Shown piece after piece: positions 42,211 to 49,487 of a stretch of 64,000 bases of DNA. Both the position numbers and the translations under genes were made by a program. Under the pieces are notes generated by a model. That model was not told the DNA's origin. It made no database searches and saw only the letters and a list, made by a program, of their open reading frames with translations. Origin of the DNA: Blastocatellia bacterium (GTDB lineage Bacteria > Acidobacteriota > Blastocatellia > Chloracidobacteriales > Chloracidobacteriaceae); the NCBI GenBank assembly GCA_019695185.1, contig JAIBAN010000038.1, positions 1 to 64,000 of the forward strand, read 5' to 3'. Each line of letters opens with the position of its first letter. Position 1 is the first letter of the stretch.

Positions 42211-43002
42211 TCAAAGTTCTTCCAAAAACGTATTGATACGGCGCAGATAATCCACAATCAGGACGGCGATGGGAGGATACAGAAAACCACTCCGCAAAAC
42301 ATCAAGTGCCGTCACTTGTTCGCCAGGGGTGACAAAGGCGACGGCCCCAAAGGCGTTTCCCACCAGTAAAGCCAGTGTGTAGCCGCCCACCAAAAAAGTG
42401 CAGGCGGTGGCCTGGGTAAAGGGCTGGGTCGGTTCGTCGGTCAATTTCAAAATCGAGAGCAGGTATGCGGGGCGATAGGTGTAGTTCCGGAAAATGTTTT
42501 TCAGGTGAATCACCAGATACCAGACCCCAAGACAGGCCAAGGCAAAAATGATGGATTGGCCCACCCAACCGAAAGGTTCAACTCTGGCTGAGGGGCGGGC
42601 AAAGGCGACCAGAAACGTGGAGGCAAAGAGCGTCACCACCACACTGACCGCTTCGGAGCGTTTGCGGATTTCGCGCCGTTCTTCCTCAATCATTTCGTCC
42701 ACCACCCGATTGATACGGGAGCGGTACTGGTCCATGCGTTCGGCCCGTGCTTGAGCCGTTTCCACCGTGGCGGCGGCACGAGCCGCACGAGTTGGGCGAT
42801 ACTCGCCCCGGTCATATTGCCGCCGGGTCTCCGGGTTGATGAGGATGTGATAGGCTTCGGAAATTTCCGCAAAGCGGACCCCGGCTTCCGGTGACTGGCT
42901 GACATCCGGATGGTGGAGGCGGGCCAGTTTGCGATAAGCCGAACGGATTTCCCGCTCAGAGGCAGTCGGAGGAAGTTCCAGGATTTGATACAGGTCTTTC
43001 AT
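42211..43002 (-). CDS. J-domain membrane protein
   Basis: 263 residues. The N-terminal J domain (1-62) has MKDLYQILELPPTASEREIRSAYRKLARLHHPD with the HPD motif at 31-33. A charged helix (about 75-115) follows, then four hydrophobic segments (VVVTLFASTFLVAFA, IIFALACLGVWYLVIHL, ACTFLVGGYTLALLVGNAFG, FLYPPIAVLIVDYL). It would recruit DnaK to the inner membrane. The ATG at 43002 has GAGG 8 bases upstream; the start six codons earlier lacks this. Client unknown. Confidence 0.85.
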   Translation of the reverse strand: MKDLYQILELPPTASEREIRSAYRKLARLHHPDVSQSPEAGVRFAEISEAYHILINPETRRQYDRGEYRPTRAARAAATVETAQARAERMDQYRSRINRVVDEMIEEERREIRKRSEAVSVVVTLFASTFLVAFARPSARVEPFGWVGQSIIFALACLGVWYLVIHLKNIFRNYTYRPAYLLSILKLTDEPTQPFTQATACTFLVGGYTLALLVGNAFGAVAFVTPGEQVTALDVLRSGFLYPPIAVLIVDYLRRINTFLEEL

Positions 43003-43246
43003 CGTACAGACCTCATTCACTCAATCGGAAACTGCTGCCGTCAGAATAAAGCCGGGGCAGCGAAAAAAGGCTTATTAAAAGTATAAAACTGAAAAGATGT
43101 GATTCCAACGGAAATTTATTGCCTTTTTCAGAGAGGAACCTGAAGTTGCAGGGGTTCGTCAGGCGTGCTACCGTTTCGAACAACCAAACAATTCGTCCGA
43201 CACCAAAAACCAAGCGGAAGTTCCCGGTTTTTTTACAGGTTTTGCC

Positions 43247-43768
43247 ATGATATTGAAGCGCTCCAACCAGAAAGCCACTTTGATTCAATCCGTTGGGATT
43301 GGATTTTTTCTGGTCTGGTTAAGCGGCGTTGGTTCTTTGGTTTCGTGTTTGGCAATGGGTTGTGGAGATGGTCTGTTTACGGCTCAACAAACCTGGTTGA
43401 ACAACTTTTCCCGGCAATCAGACGCACCCGCCCAGGCTGATTCCCAGGTTGCCGAATCGCATTCCTGTTGCGAGGTGGAGTCCTCCAGTCCAGCCGTGGC
43501 ACCCAATTCTTTGGAAATCCACCCGGAACGGGAGATTTCCGGAAGCGGTTTTCATGCCTGCCGCTGCCTGCATAAGCTTGAAAAAGGCACGGTCAGTCTG
43601 AGAATTCAGCCGGAGTCCCCAACCGTTCAAACCTTGGACCGAACTGAACCAGGAGTCATCCCGGCCTTCACAGCCCCGTCCGCGCTTCGGTTTCCCCAAC
43701 CGCGCAGCAGCCTCCCGCTGCTTGCAGGCAGGCCCCCGCATCTCCTCCATTGTGTTTTCCTGATTTGA
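43247..43768 (+). CDS. Small Cys-rich secreted protein of a metal-related cluster
   Basis: 173 residues. The N-terminal hydrophobic segment (about 12-38, SVGIGFFLVWLSGVGSLVSCLAMGC) may be a signal or anchor. Later it has SHSCCEVES and FHACRCLHKLEKG Cys clusters, then a Pro-rich tail ending PPHLLHCVFLI. AGG precedes the ATG weakly. It opens a same-strand series with the His-rich secreted protein at 43912 and the Cys-rich barrel protein at 45311, so a heavy-metal (possibly copper) role is inferred. Not otherwise recognised. Confidence 0.6.
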   Translation: MILKRSNQKATLIQSVGIGFFLVWLSGVGSLVSCLAMGCGDGLFTAQQTWLNNFSRQSDAPAQADSQVAESHSCCEVESSSPAVAPNSLEIHPEREISGSGFHACRCLHKLEKGTVSLRIQPESPTVQTLDRTEPGVIPAFTAPSALRFPQPRSSLPLLAGRPPHLLHCVFLI

Positions 43769-43911
43769 TTCAGCATTGTCCAGCCCGTTGAAAATGCCTG
43801 TCTTCGGTTTGGTGACAGGCTTGGGTTGAACCAATCCATCCCAGCGGCTGCCCGCACCGGGCACCTTTGGCATCAGGTCCGATGTGGACCCCACCCATCA
43901 GGAAAAATACT

Positions 43912-45135
43912 ATGAAACCCATGTGGTCTGTTTTCTTTGCAATTTTGGTCTGTTTTTTCTCAACCACCTCAACCACTGCTCAAGATGCGCCGTTAGTCCC
44001 CAAGGAAACCAAAAAAGCCGGTAAATATGCCGTCACGCTCCGGTTGCCGGAACTGGGACTTTATGCCGAGGACGAACAGCAAATCGAATTCCGCCTCACT
44101 GACACCAGCCGGACTGACCCGGTTTTGGGCGCTGCCCCGGTCATCCGGGCGGACATCAAATCCATCATCACCATGCCGGAAATGCCTTCCATGCCCAGTG
44201 TGGACGAAGTTGCCCACCCGGAAGGGGTCCCCGGCGATTACGGCCTGCACCCAACCTTTGCACATGGTGGCGATTTTGTTCTGCTGCTCCGGATTACACC
44301 GCCAGGGGTTGAACCTTTCACAATTGAGTTCCCGTTGACCGTAGCGGATACCGCTCCGGCGGTGAAGGCCAAAAACCGTATCAAACCCTATCGGGTGGAA
44401 CTGAAAACCGAGCCGGTCCGGGTCAAAGCCGGAGAACCCGTGAAGTTGCAGTTCAAGGTTTTTGCCAGCCGTGAAATCAAAGACGCCAAAGGGGAACCAA
44501 CCGGCAAACGGGAATCCGTTCAGGTCAAGGAGTTTGACATTGTTCATGAAAAGCTGCTGCACCTGATTATGGTTCGCAAAGACCTTGGGTTTTATGCCCA
44601 CGAACATCCGCACTTGCAGCCCGACGGCACATTTGTGCTGGAAGGTTTTGCTTTCCCGACCGCCGGTGACTACAACCTGTTTGCCGATACCGCTCCCAAA
44701 GGAGCCGGCAGTCAGGTGCTGGGGGCCCCGCTGAAAGTCGAAGGCAAAGTCCAGCCAGCAGCCAAACCGGTTTCCAGTACCGGAAAATTTCAGGAACAGA
44801 CCCACGATGGAGTTACCGTGGCCCGGGTTGATGACCAGACACTGCCCGCCAAAAAAACCACGCTGCTTTCAGTGACACTCAAAGACGCTCAAACCCAAAA
44901 ACCCATTACCGACCTGGAACCCTATCTGGGGGCAATGGGACATCTGGTCATGATTCATACGGATTCACAGACCTATGTCCACTCGCATCCGGATGAACGC
45001 GACCCGCAAAACGGCAAAAATGGAACGCTCACGTTTCTGGTCCGTCCGCCCAAAGCCGGTACCTACCGTGGCTGGTTTGAGTTCCAACGGAAAGGGAAGC
45101 TTTCCCGCGCCGAGTTTGTGTTTACGGTTCAGTAA
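43912..45135 (+). CDS. Secreted YtkA/FixH-like protein, likely metal related
   Basis: 407 residues with a signal peptide (MKPMWSVFFAILVCFFSTTSTTAQ). Repeated beta domains contain Met and His clusters: IKSIITMPEMPSMPSVDE, HEKLLHLIMVRKDLGFYAHEHPHLQPDG and LGAMGHLVMIHTDSQTYVHSHP. The FTIEFPLTVADTAP and PPKAGTYRGWFEF parts resemble YtkA-like periplasmic domains. Met-x-x-Met and His-x-His sets suggest copper binding, which is inference. AGGA stands 8 bases before the ATG. It is followed by element H and the barrel protein gene. Confidence 0.75.
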   Translation: MKPMWSVFFAILVCFFSTTSTTAQDAPLVPKETKKAGKYAVTLRLPELGLYAEDEQQIEFRLTDTSRTDPVLGAAPVIRADIKSIITMPEMPSMPSVDEVAHPEGVPGDYGLHPTFAHGGDFVLLLRITPPGVEPFTIEFPLTVADTAPAVKAKNRIKPYRVELKTEPVRVKAGEPVKLQFKVFASREIKDAKGEPTGKRESVQVKEFDIVHEKLLHLIMVRKDLGFYAHEHPHLQPDGTFVLEGFAFPTAGDYNLFADTAPKGAGSQVLGAPLKVEGKVQPAAKPVSSTGKFQEQTHDGVTVARVDDQTLPAKKTTLLSVTLKDAQTQKPITDLEPYLGAMGHLVMIHTDSQTYVHSHPDERDPQNGKNGTLTFLVRPPKAGTYRGWFEFQRKGKLSRAEFVFTVQ

Positions 45136-45137
45136 GG

Positions 45138-45293
45138 GAATTGAGAAGTTCGAATTGAGAATGGAGAATGGAGAATTGATTGGGAATTGAAAACTCATGA
45201 GGACGGGGATTCAGAAGCCATCATTCTCCCCACTCCTGCAATTCCCAATTCTCAATTCCCAATTCTCAATTCTCAATTCTCAATTCTCAATTG
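45138..45293. repeat. Heptad-arm inverted element H (GAATTGA/CAATTCT)
   Basis: The left arm (45138-45190) is GAATTGA and GAATGGA heptads. The right arm (45238-45293) is CAATTCT/CAATTCC heptads. The core is about 47 bp. It lies between two genes of one cluster on the same strand, so it would be part of their mRNA. Confidence 0.88.
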
Positions 45294-45310
45294 GGAAAGG
45301 GAGTGTCGTT

Positions 45311-47311
45311 ATGAAACACCATTCACTGGTTGCTTGGGTGATGGGAATAGTGCTGGGGTTGGGGCTGCTTTTGGCTTTTTCAGAACCTGCCACAGCCCAC
45401 CCGACCAAAAAAAAGCGGAAGCCTTCGAAAGCAGCGAAACTGATTAAGGAAACCCGGAAAAAACTGGACGCCGGAAAAGTGCAACTGACAGAAGCCGGTA
45501 CCTATACCTGTTGTGTTGCTCCGGCCTGTGACATGTGTGTCAAAACGGAAGGCGAGTGTCGTTGTGCCGTTCATCTCAAACGCGGCGAAGGGGTTTGTGG
45601 GCAATGCCTGGAAGGCTGGCAGGTGGGAAAAGGGACTTTTTCCAAGGTCGAGGCCAAAACCGTCAAACTGTATGCGCCAAAAACAGCTCCTCCCGCACCG
45701 GAAGCACCTCCGGTGGTTGACCCGTTGCCGGAAGTCCGCGCCAGTCTCAACCAAATCAAACAGACACTGGCTTCCGAGGGGAATTATGCCTGTTGCATTG
45801 GTGGTGGCTGCGACTCCTGTGCATTGGAAGGTGCCTGTTTCTGCGGTGAACAATTAACCAAATCATTAAATACCCCGAAGAATGTTCGAATCCCTAAAAA
45901 ACCCAAAGAGGATGAAGGGGTTTGTGGCGAGTGCTGGCATGGCTGGCACGCCGGAAACGGGTTGTTCGAAGGGGTCGAGGCCAATCAGGTCGCGTTGGCC
46001 AAAATGGATGCCATGCCTTCGGCTTTTGGAGTGGGAACCATGTTCCGGCAGGGGTCGGGAACCTCCTGGATGCCTGAATCCAGCCCGATGTACGCCTTTA
46101 TGAAGGACATCGGACAATGGATGGTGATGGTGCATCCCTATGCCTTCAGCACCTTTACCAAACAGACCGGACCTCGTGGCGACACGCAAACTTATAGCGC
46201 CAATTGGTTTATGGCATCGGCCCAGCGGGAGGTGCCGGGATTGACCAAGTACGGGAGGGGAACGCTGCTCCTGCGGGGCATGATGTCGCTGGACCCGGTG
46301 ACCATGGGCCGGGCCGGATATCCCCTCCTGTTTCAAACCGGGGAAACCAATCGGGGCGAGCCGCTGGTGGACCGGCAGCATCCGCACAATCTGTTTATGG
46401 AATTGGCAGCAGCCTACAGTGCTCCGATTTCCGAAAACTGGGTGGCTTCGCTCTATGTGGCTCCGGTGGGAGAACCAGCCCTCGGACCGGTGGCTTTTCC
46501 CCATCGGCTTTCGGCTATGGAAAACCCTGAAGCACCGCTCGGCCACCACTGGCAGGATTCAACCCACATTGCTTCGGGAGTTATCACGCTGGGACTGGCG
46601 AACCAAAAAATGAAATTCGAAGGTTCCTGGTTTACCGGTGCAGAACCGGGGGAAAACCGCTGGACCATCAACCGGCCTAAATTCGATTCCTGGGCCGGGC
46701 GCTTTTCCTTCAATCCGCATCGGGATGTGGCGATGCAGGTTTCCTACGGGCATTTGCGGGAACCGGAGGAACTTGAGCCGGGAACCAATATCCATCGCAT
46801 TACGGCTTCCACCACTTATACCAAAAAGTTCCAGAACCAGTCCTGGTGGGCCTCGACCTTTATCTGGGGCCGGAATGAAAAACGCACGGCAGACAAACCG
46901 GCTTATGGAACCAATGCCTTTCTGATTGAGTCAAACTACTCCCGCAAAAACTGGCAAAGCTTTTTCGGGCGCTTCGAACATGTCCAAAAGGACGAACTGT
47001 TTGTGGAAACCGAGGCCAGGGAACAGGTTGCGGGATTCAGGCTGCCGGAGTCCTATTCCCGGTTGACCAGCCTGGGAAGAAGTCCTGTCGGCGGGGGGCA
47101 TGGAGCGGGAGCGCCGGAGATTTTTCCGGTCAAACGCCTGACCCTTGGAGTGGTGCAAAACCTGCCGGGCAATGGGCCGCTGGAAATTGGAATCGGAACT
47201 TCCGTTGGACTTCATTTTTTCCCGACAGAACTGGAAGCAACCTACGGGAAACGTCCGATTGCCTTTAACCTGTTTGTCCGAATGAGGTTGAAACCGTTCC
47301 GCGGACAATAG
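45311..47311 (+). CDS. Cys-rich double-module protein with outer-membrane-like C-terminal region
   Basis: 666 residues with a signal peptide (about 1-30). Two Cys-rich modules (about 55-115 and 150-225) share YxCC-x4-CDxC, a CxC pair, then GVCGxCxxGWxxGxGxFxxVEAxxVxL. After residue 235 comes a long beta-rich part with alternating aromatic strands (MVMVHPYAFSTF, NWFMASAQREV, LIESNYSRKNWQSFFGRFEHV, PIAFNLFVRMRLKPF) suggesting a beta barrel, with several His-rich turns (DRQHPHNLF, LGHHWQDSTHIASG). GGGAG precedes the ATG. Metal capture at the cell surface is the most natural reading; the module is not one I can name. Confidence 0.75.
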   Translation: MKHHSLVAWVMGIVLGLGLLLAFSEPATAHPTKKKRKPSKAAKLIKETRKKLDAGKVQLTEAGTYTCCVAPACDMCVKTEGECRCAVHLKRGEGVCGQCLEGWQVGKGTFSKVEAKTVKLYAPKTAPPAPEAPPVVDPLPEVRASLNQIKQTLASEGNYACCIGGGCDSCALEGACFCGEQLTKSLNTPKNVRIPKKPKEDEGVCGECWHGWHAGNGLFEGVEANQVALAKMDAMPSAFGVGTMFRQGSGTSWMPESSPMYAFMKDIGQWMVMVHPYAFSTFTKQTGPRGDTQTYSANWFMASAQREVPGLTKYGRGTLLLRGMMSLDPVTMGRAGYPLLFQTGETNRGEPLVDRQHPHNLFMELAAAYSAPISENWVASLYVAPVGEPALGPVAFPHRLSAMENPEAPLGHHWQDSTHIASGVITLGLANQKMKFEGSWFTGAEPGENRWTINRPKFDSWAGRFSFNPHRDVAMQVSYGHLREPEELEPGTNIHRITASTTYTKKFQNQSWWASTFIWGRNEKRTADKPAYGTNAFLIESNYSRKNWQSFFGRFEHVQKDELFVETEAREQVAGFRLPESYSRLTSLGRSPVGGGHGAGAPEIFPVKRLTLGVVQNLPGNGPLEIGIGTSVGLHFFPTELEATYGKRPIAFNLFVRMRLKPFRGQ

Positions 47312-47338
47312 GGAGGAAACCCAGCGCGTTGTGGTCCC

Positions 47339-47902
47339 GTGCGTTAAAACACACGGCTACAATCAGCCGTCGCTGACGCGACGGGCGACTTTTCAGCCCC
47401 AAAGGTAGCGTTCATCGAATTCGATTCCGTGTTTGCGCAGGAATTTCAGATATTCGGCTTGAAAGGTAACTTCCTGATGATGTTCCCGCTGGTTTTGGAT
47501 ATAGCGAATGACATTCGTCAGGTTGGATTTGCTGACGGTGAACGCCCCATACCCGTCCTGCCATTTGAAAAGGCATAAATCGGGGAAAGTTTCGTGAATC
47601 CATTTTGAAGAATCGCCTTTCAGATATTGGGCGATTTGGCTGGGGGCCAAAGTTGGATGGGCTGCCACCAAGGCATGGATGTGGTCTTCGATGCCTCCGA
47701 TTTGGATGGGTGTCATGTGGCGGGTTTGGGCAATAGCACCAATGAAAGCCCAAACCCGTTCGTCAATGCCTGGTTTCAGGAAAGGAGCCCGGTTTTTGGT
47801 GCTGAACACAAGATGGTAATACAGTGCTGTGTATGTGTTTGCCATCGCTTTGACATCCGTCGCGTCAGCGACGGTTGATTGTAGCCGTGTATTTTAATGC
47901 AC
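47339..47902. mobile_element. IS200/IS605-type insertion element
   Basis: A transposase gene is bounded by 46-bp near-perfect inverted repeats at 47339-47384 and 47857-47902 (about 43 of 46 positions match). Each end contains the palindrome CCGTCGC TGAC GCGACGG and an adjoining CACACGGCTACAATCA block. Long subterminal hairpins recognised in single-stranded DNA are typical of this family and of REP-associated transposases. No accessory tnpB is present. Confidence 0.85.
47393..47845 (-). CDS. tnpA: IS200/IS605-family Y1 transposase
   Basis: 150 residues, full length for TnpA. It is an HUH single-strand transposase: metal-binding His55-x-His57 in GIEDHIHAL and catalytic Tyr115 in VIRYIQNQREHH, plus FKWQDGYGAFTVS and the terminal YLKFLRKHGIEFDERYLW. 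The frame is intact, so the element may still be active. It could also be a RAYT-type transposase given the flanking palindromes; it lacks the long C-terminal extension of many of these. Confidence 0.93.
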   Translation of the reverse strand: MANTYTALYYHLVFSTKNRAPFLKPGIDERVWAFIGAIAQTRHMTPIQIGGIEDHIHALVAAHPTLAPSQIAQYLKGDSSKWIHETFPDLCLFKWQDGYGAFTVSKSNLTNVIRYIQNQREHHQEVTFQAEYLKFLRKHGIEFDERYLWG

Positions 47903-47923
47903 GGAAACCAATACACGGAACGT

Positions 47924-49285
47924 TTACCCGCGAAACGAAATCCCCAAAGATTTTATCCGGCGATACAGATGGCTGCGGTCCACGCCGATGGCTTCGGCGG
48001 TTTGGGAGACATTCCCATTGTTTTCCGTCAGTTTCCGTTGAATGAATTCCCGTTCGTAGGCTTCCTGGGCTTCCCGAAAGGTTTCAAACTGGAAGCTGGT
48101 GGCAGCCGGGGTTTCGTTGGGTGTGAATGGTAAATCTTCGACCTCAATTGAATCGCGCGGCACCATAATGATGAGGCGTTCAACGGTGGCCCGCAGTTCG
48201 CGGACGTTGCCCGGCCAGTTAAACCGCATCATGGCTTCGACCGCTTCCGGCATGAAACGGCGGGTCAGCCGGTTGTACATTTCGGCGTAATGCCGCGAGA
48301 AATGTTCGACCAGGGCGGGAATGTCTTCGAGATGTTCGCGTAAAGGCGGGATTTGAAAGGGAATCACATTCAGCCGGTAAAACAAATCAGCCCGGAAGGT
48401 ACCTTTTTCAATTTCTTCATCCAGTCGCTTGTTGGTGGCGGCAATCACCCGGACATCCACATGCACGGTGGAGTTGCCTCCCACCGGTTCAAAGCATTGT
48501 TCTTCTAAAACCCGCAGAACCTTGGCCTGGGTTTTGAGGCTCATATCGCCGATTTCATCCAGGAAAAGCGTTCCCTGATGCGCCTGTTCAAACTTGCCGC
48601 GCCGGGCGTTGGTCGCTCCGGTAAATGCGCCCCTCACATGGCCAAACAATTCCGATTCAATCAGTTCTTCCGGAATGGCGGCACAGTTGAGGGCAATAAA
48701 AGGCCCGGCACTGCGCAAGGACTCTTCGTGCAAGGCACGGGCGACCAGTTCCTTTCCGGTTCCGGTTTCACCAAAAATCAGCACGCGCCCGTTGGTTGGG
48801 GCTGCCAGGGTAAGCTGCTGGCGCAGGGCCCGCATGGGAACACTGTCGCCGATAATCTGGTAATTGCGTGGGGCACTGTCTTTAACCGCCGGGTCTTTCC
48901 CGTTGGTTGGTTCGGGTGCCCCCAGGGGTTTAATGGCATGGCGAATGGCTGACAGGGTTTTTTCAATGTGGAGCGGTTTTTCAATGAAATCAACCGCACC
49001 CAGCCGGGTGGCCCGCACTGCCATTTCAATCGTTCCGTGACCGGAAATCATCACCACTGCCAGACCCGGATACGTGGCCCGAATCCGTTCAAGCAAAGAC
49101 ATTCCATCCATGCCCGGCAGCCAGATGTCGAGGAGGACGCAACTGAATTTTTGTCTTTCCAGAATGCGCAGGCAATCTTCGCCACTTTCAACGGTTTCAA
49201 CATAGAAACCTTCGTCTTCCAGGACACCACGCAAGGATTGGCGAATGCCTTGCTCATCGTCCACCACCAGAATTCGGTCGTTCAT
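47924..49285 (-). CDS. Sigma-54-dependent NtrC-family response regulator
   Basis: 453 residues. The receiver domain (1-120) has phospho-acceptor Asp53 in LLDIWLPGMDG and VVMISGHG, ending FIEKPL. The AAA+ domain (about 150-385) has Walker A GETGTGKE, the sigma-54 contact loop GAFTGA and LFLDEIGD. A Fis-type helix-turn-helix (about 410-450, NNGNVSQTAEAIGVDRSHLYRRIKSL) closes it. No histidine kinase is adjacent, so its partner is elsewhere. It is divergent from lptD across heptad element I; no -24/-12 site was found in that gap. Confidence 0.94.
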   Translation of the reverse strand: MNDRILVVDDEQGIRQSLRGVLEDEGFYVETVESGEDCLRILERQKFSCVLLDIWLPGMDGMSLLERIRATYPGLAVVMISGHGTIEMAVRATRLGAVDFIEKPLHIEKTLSAIRHAIKPLGAPEPTNGKDPAVKDSAPRNYQIIGDSVPMRALRQQLTLAAPTNGRVLIFGETGTGKELVARALHEESLRSAGPFIALNCAAIPEELIESELFGHVRGAFTGATNARRGKFEQAHQGTLFLDEIGDMSLKTQAKVLRVLEEQCFEPVGGNSTVHVDVRVIAATNKRLDEEIEKGTFRADLFYRLNVIPFQIPPLREHLEDIPALVEHFSRHYAEMYNRLTRRFMPEAVEAMMRFNWPGNVRELRATVERLIIMVPRDSIEVEDLPFTPNETPAATSFQFETFREAQEAYEREFIQRKLTENNGNVSQTAEAIGVDRSHLYRRIKSLGISFRG

Positions 49286-49292
49286 TAGGTCA

Positions 49293-49481
49293 CAGGGTTC
49301 AGGGTTCAGGGTTCAGGATTCCGGGTTCAGGGTTCACCTAAAAGAAGTTTTTGCTTTTTCGGTTGCTGGTAACAAGCGAATTTCTGTATTTTGTTGAGTA
49401 AATTATTATGTACCATAGGGTGTTCCCGAACCAAAAGCATTTCCTGAACCCTGAACCCTGAACCCTGAACTCTGAACCCGG
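49293..49481. repeat. Heptad-arm inverted element I (GGTTCAG/CCCTGAA)
   Basis: The left arm (49293-49337) is GGGTTCA heptads with a GGATTCC variant. The right arm (49443-49481) is CCCTGAA heptads with a CTCTGAA variant. The core, about 105 bp, is A/T-rich (TTTTTGCTTTTTCGG, GTAAATTATTATG) and must hold the promoters of the two divergent genes. Confidence 0.9.
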
Positions 49482-49487
49482 TCTTTC

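Noticed and set aside
49282-49487. Sigma-54 promoter upstream of lptD or the NtrC-type gene
   Set aside because: No TGGC-N7-TTGC-like pair was found in the gap; the region is heptad arms and an A/T-rich core.
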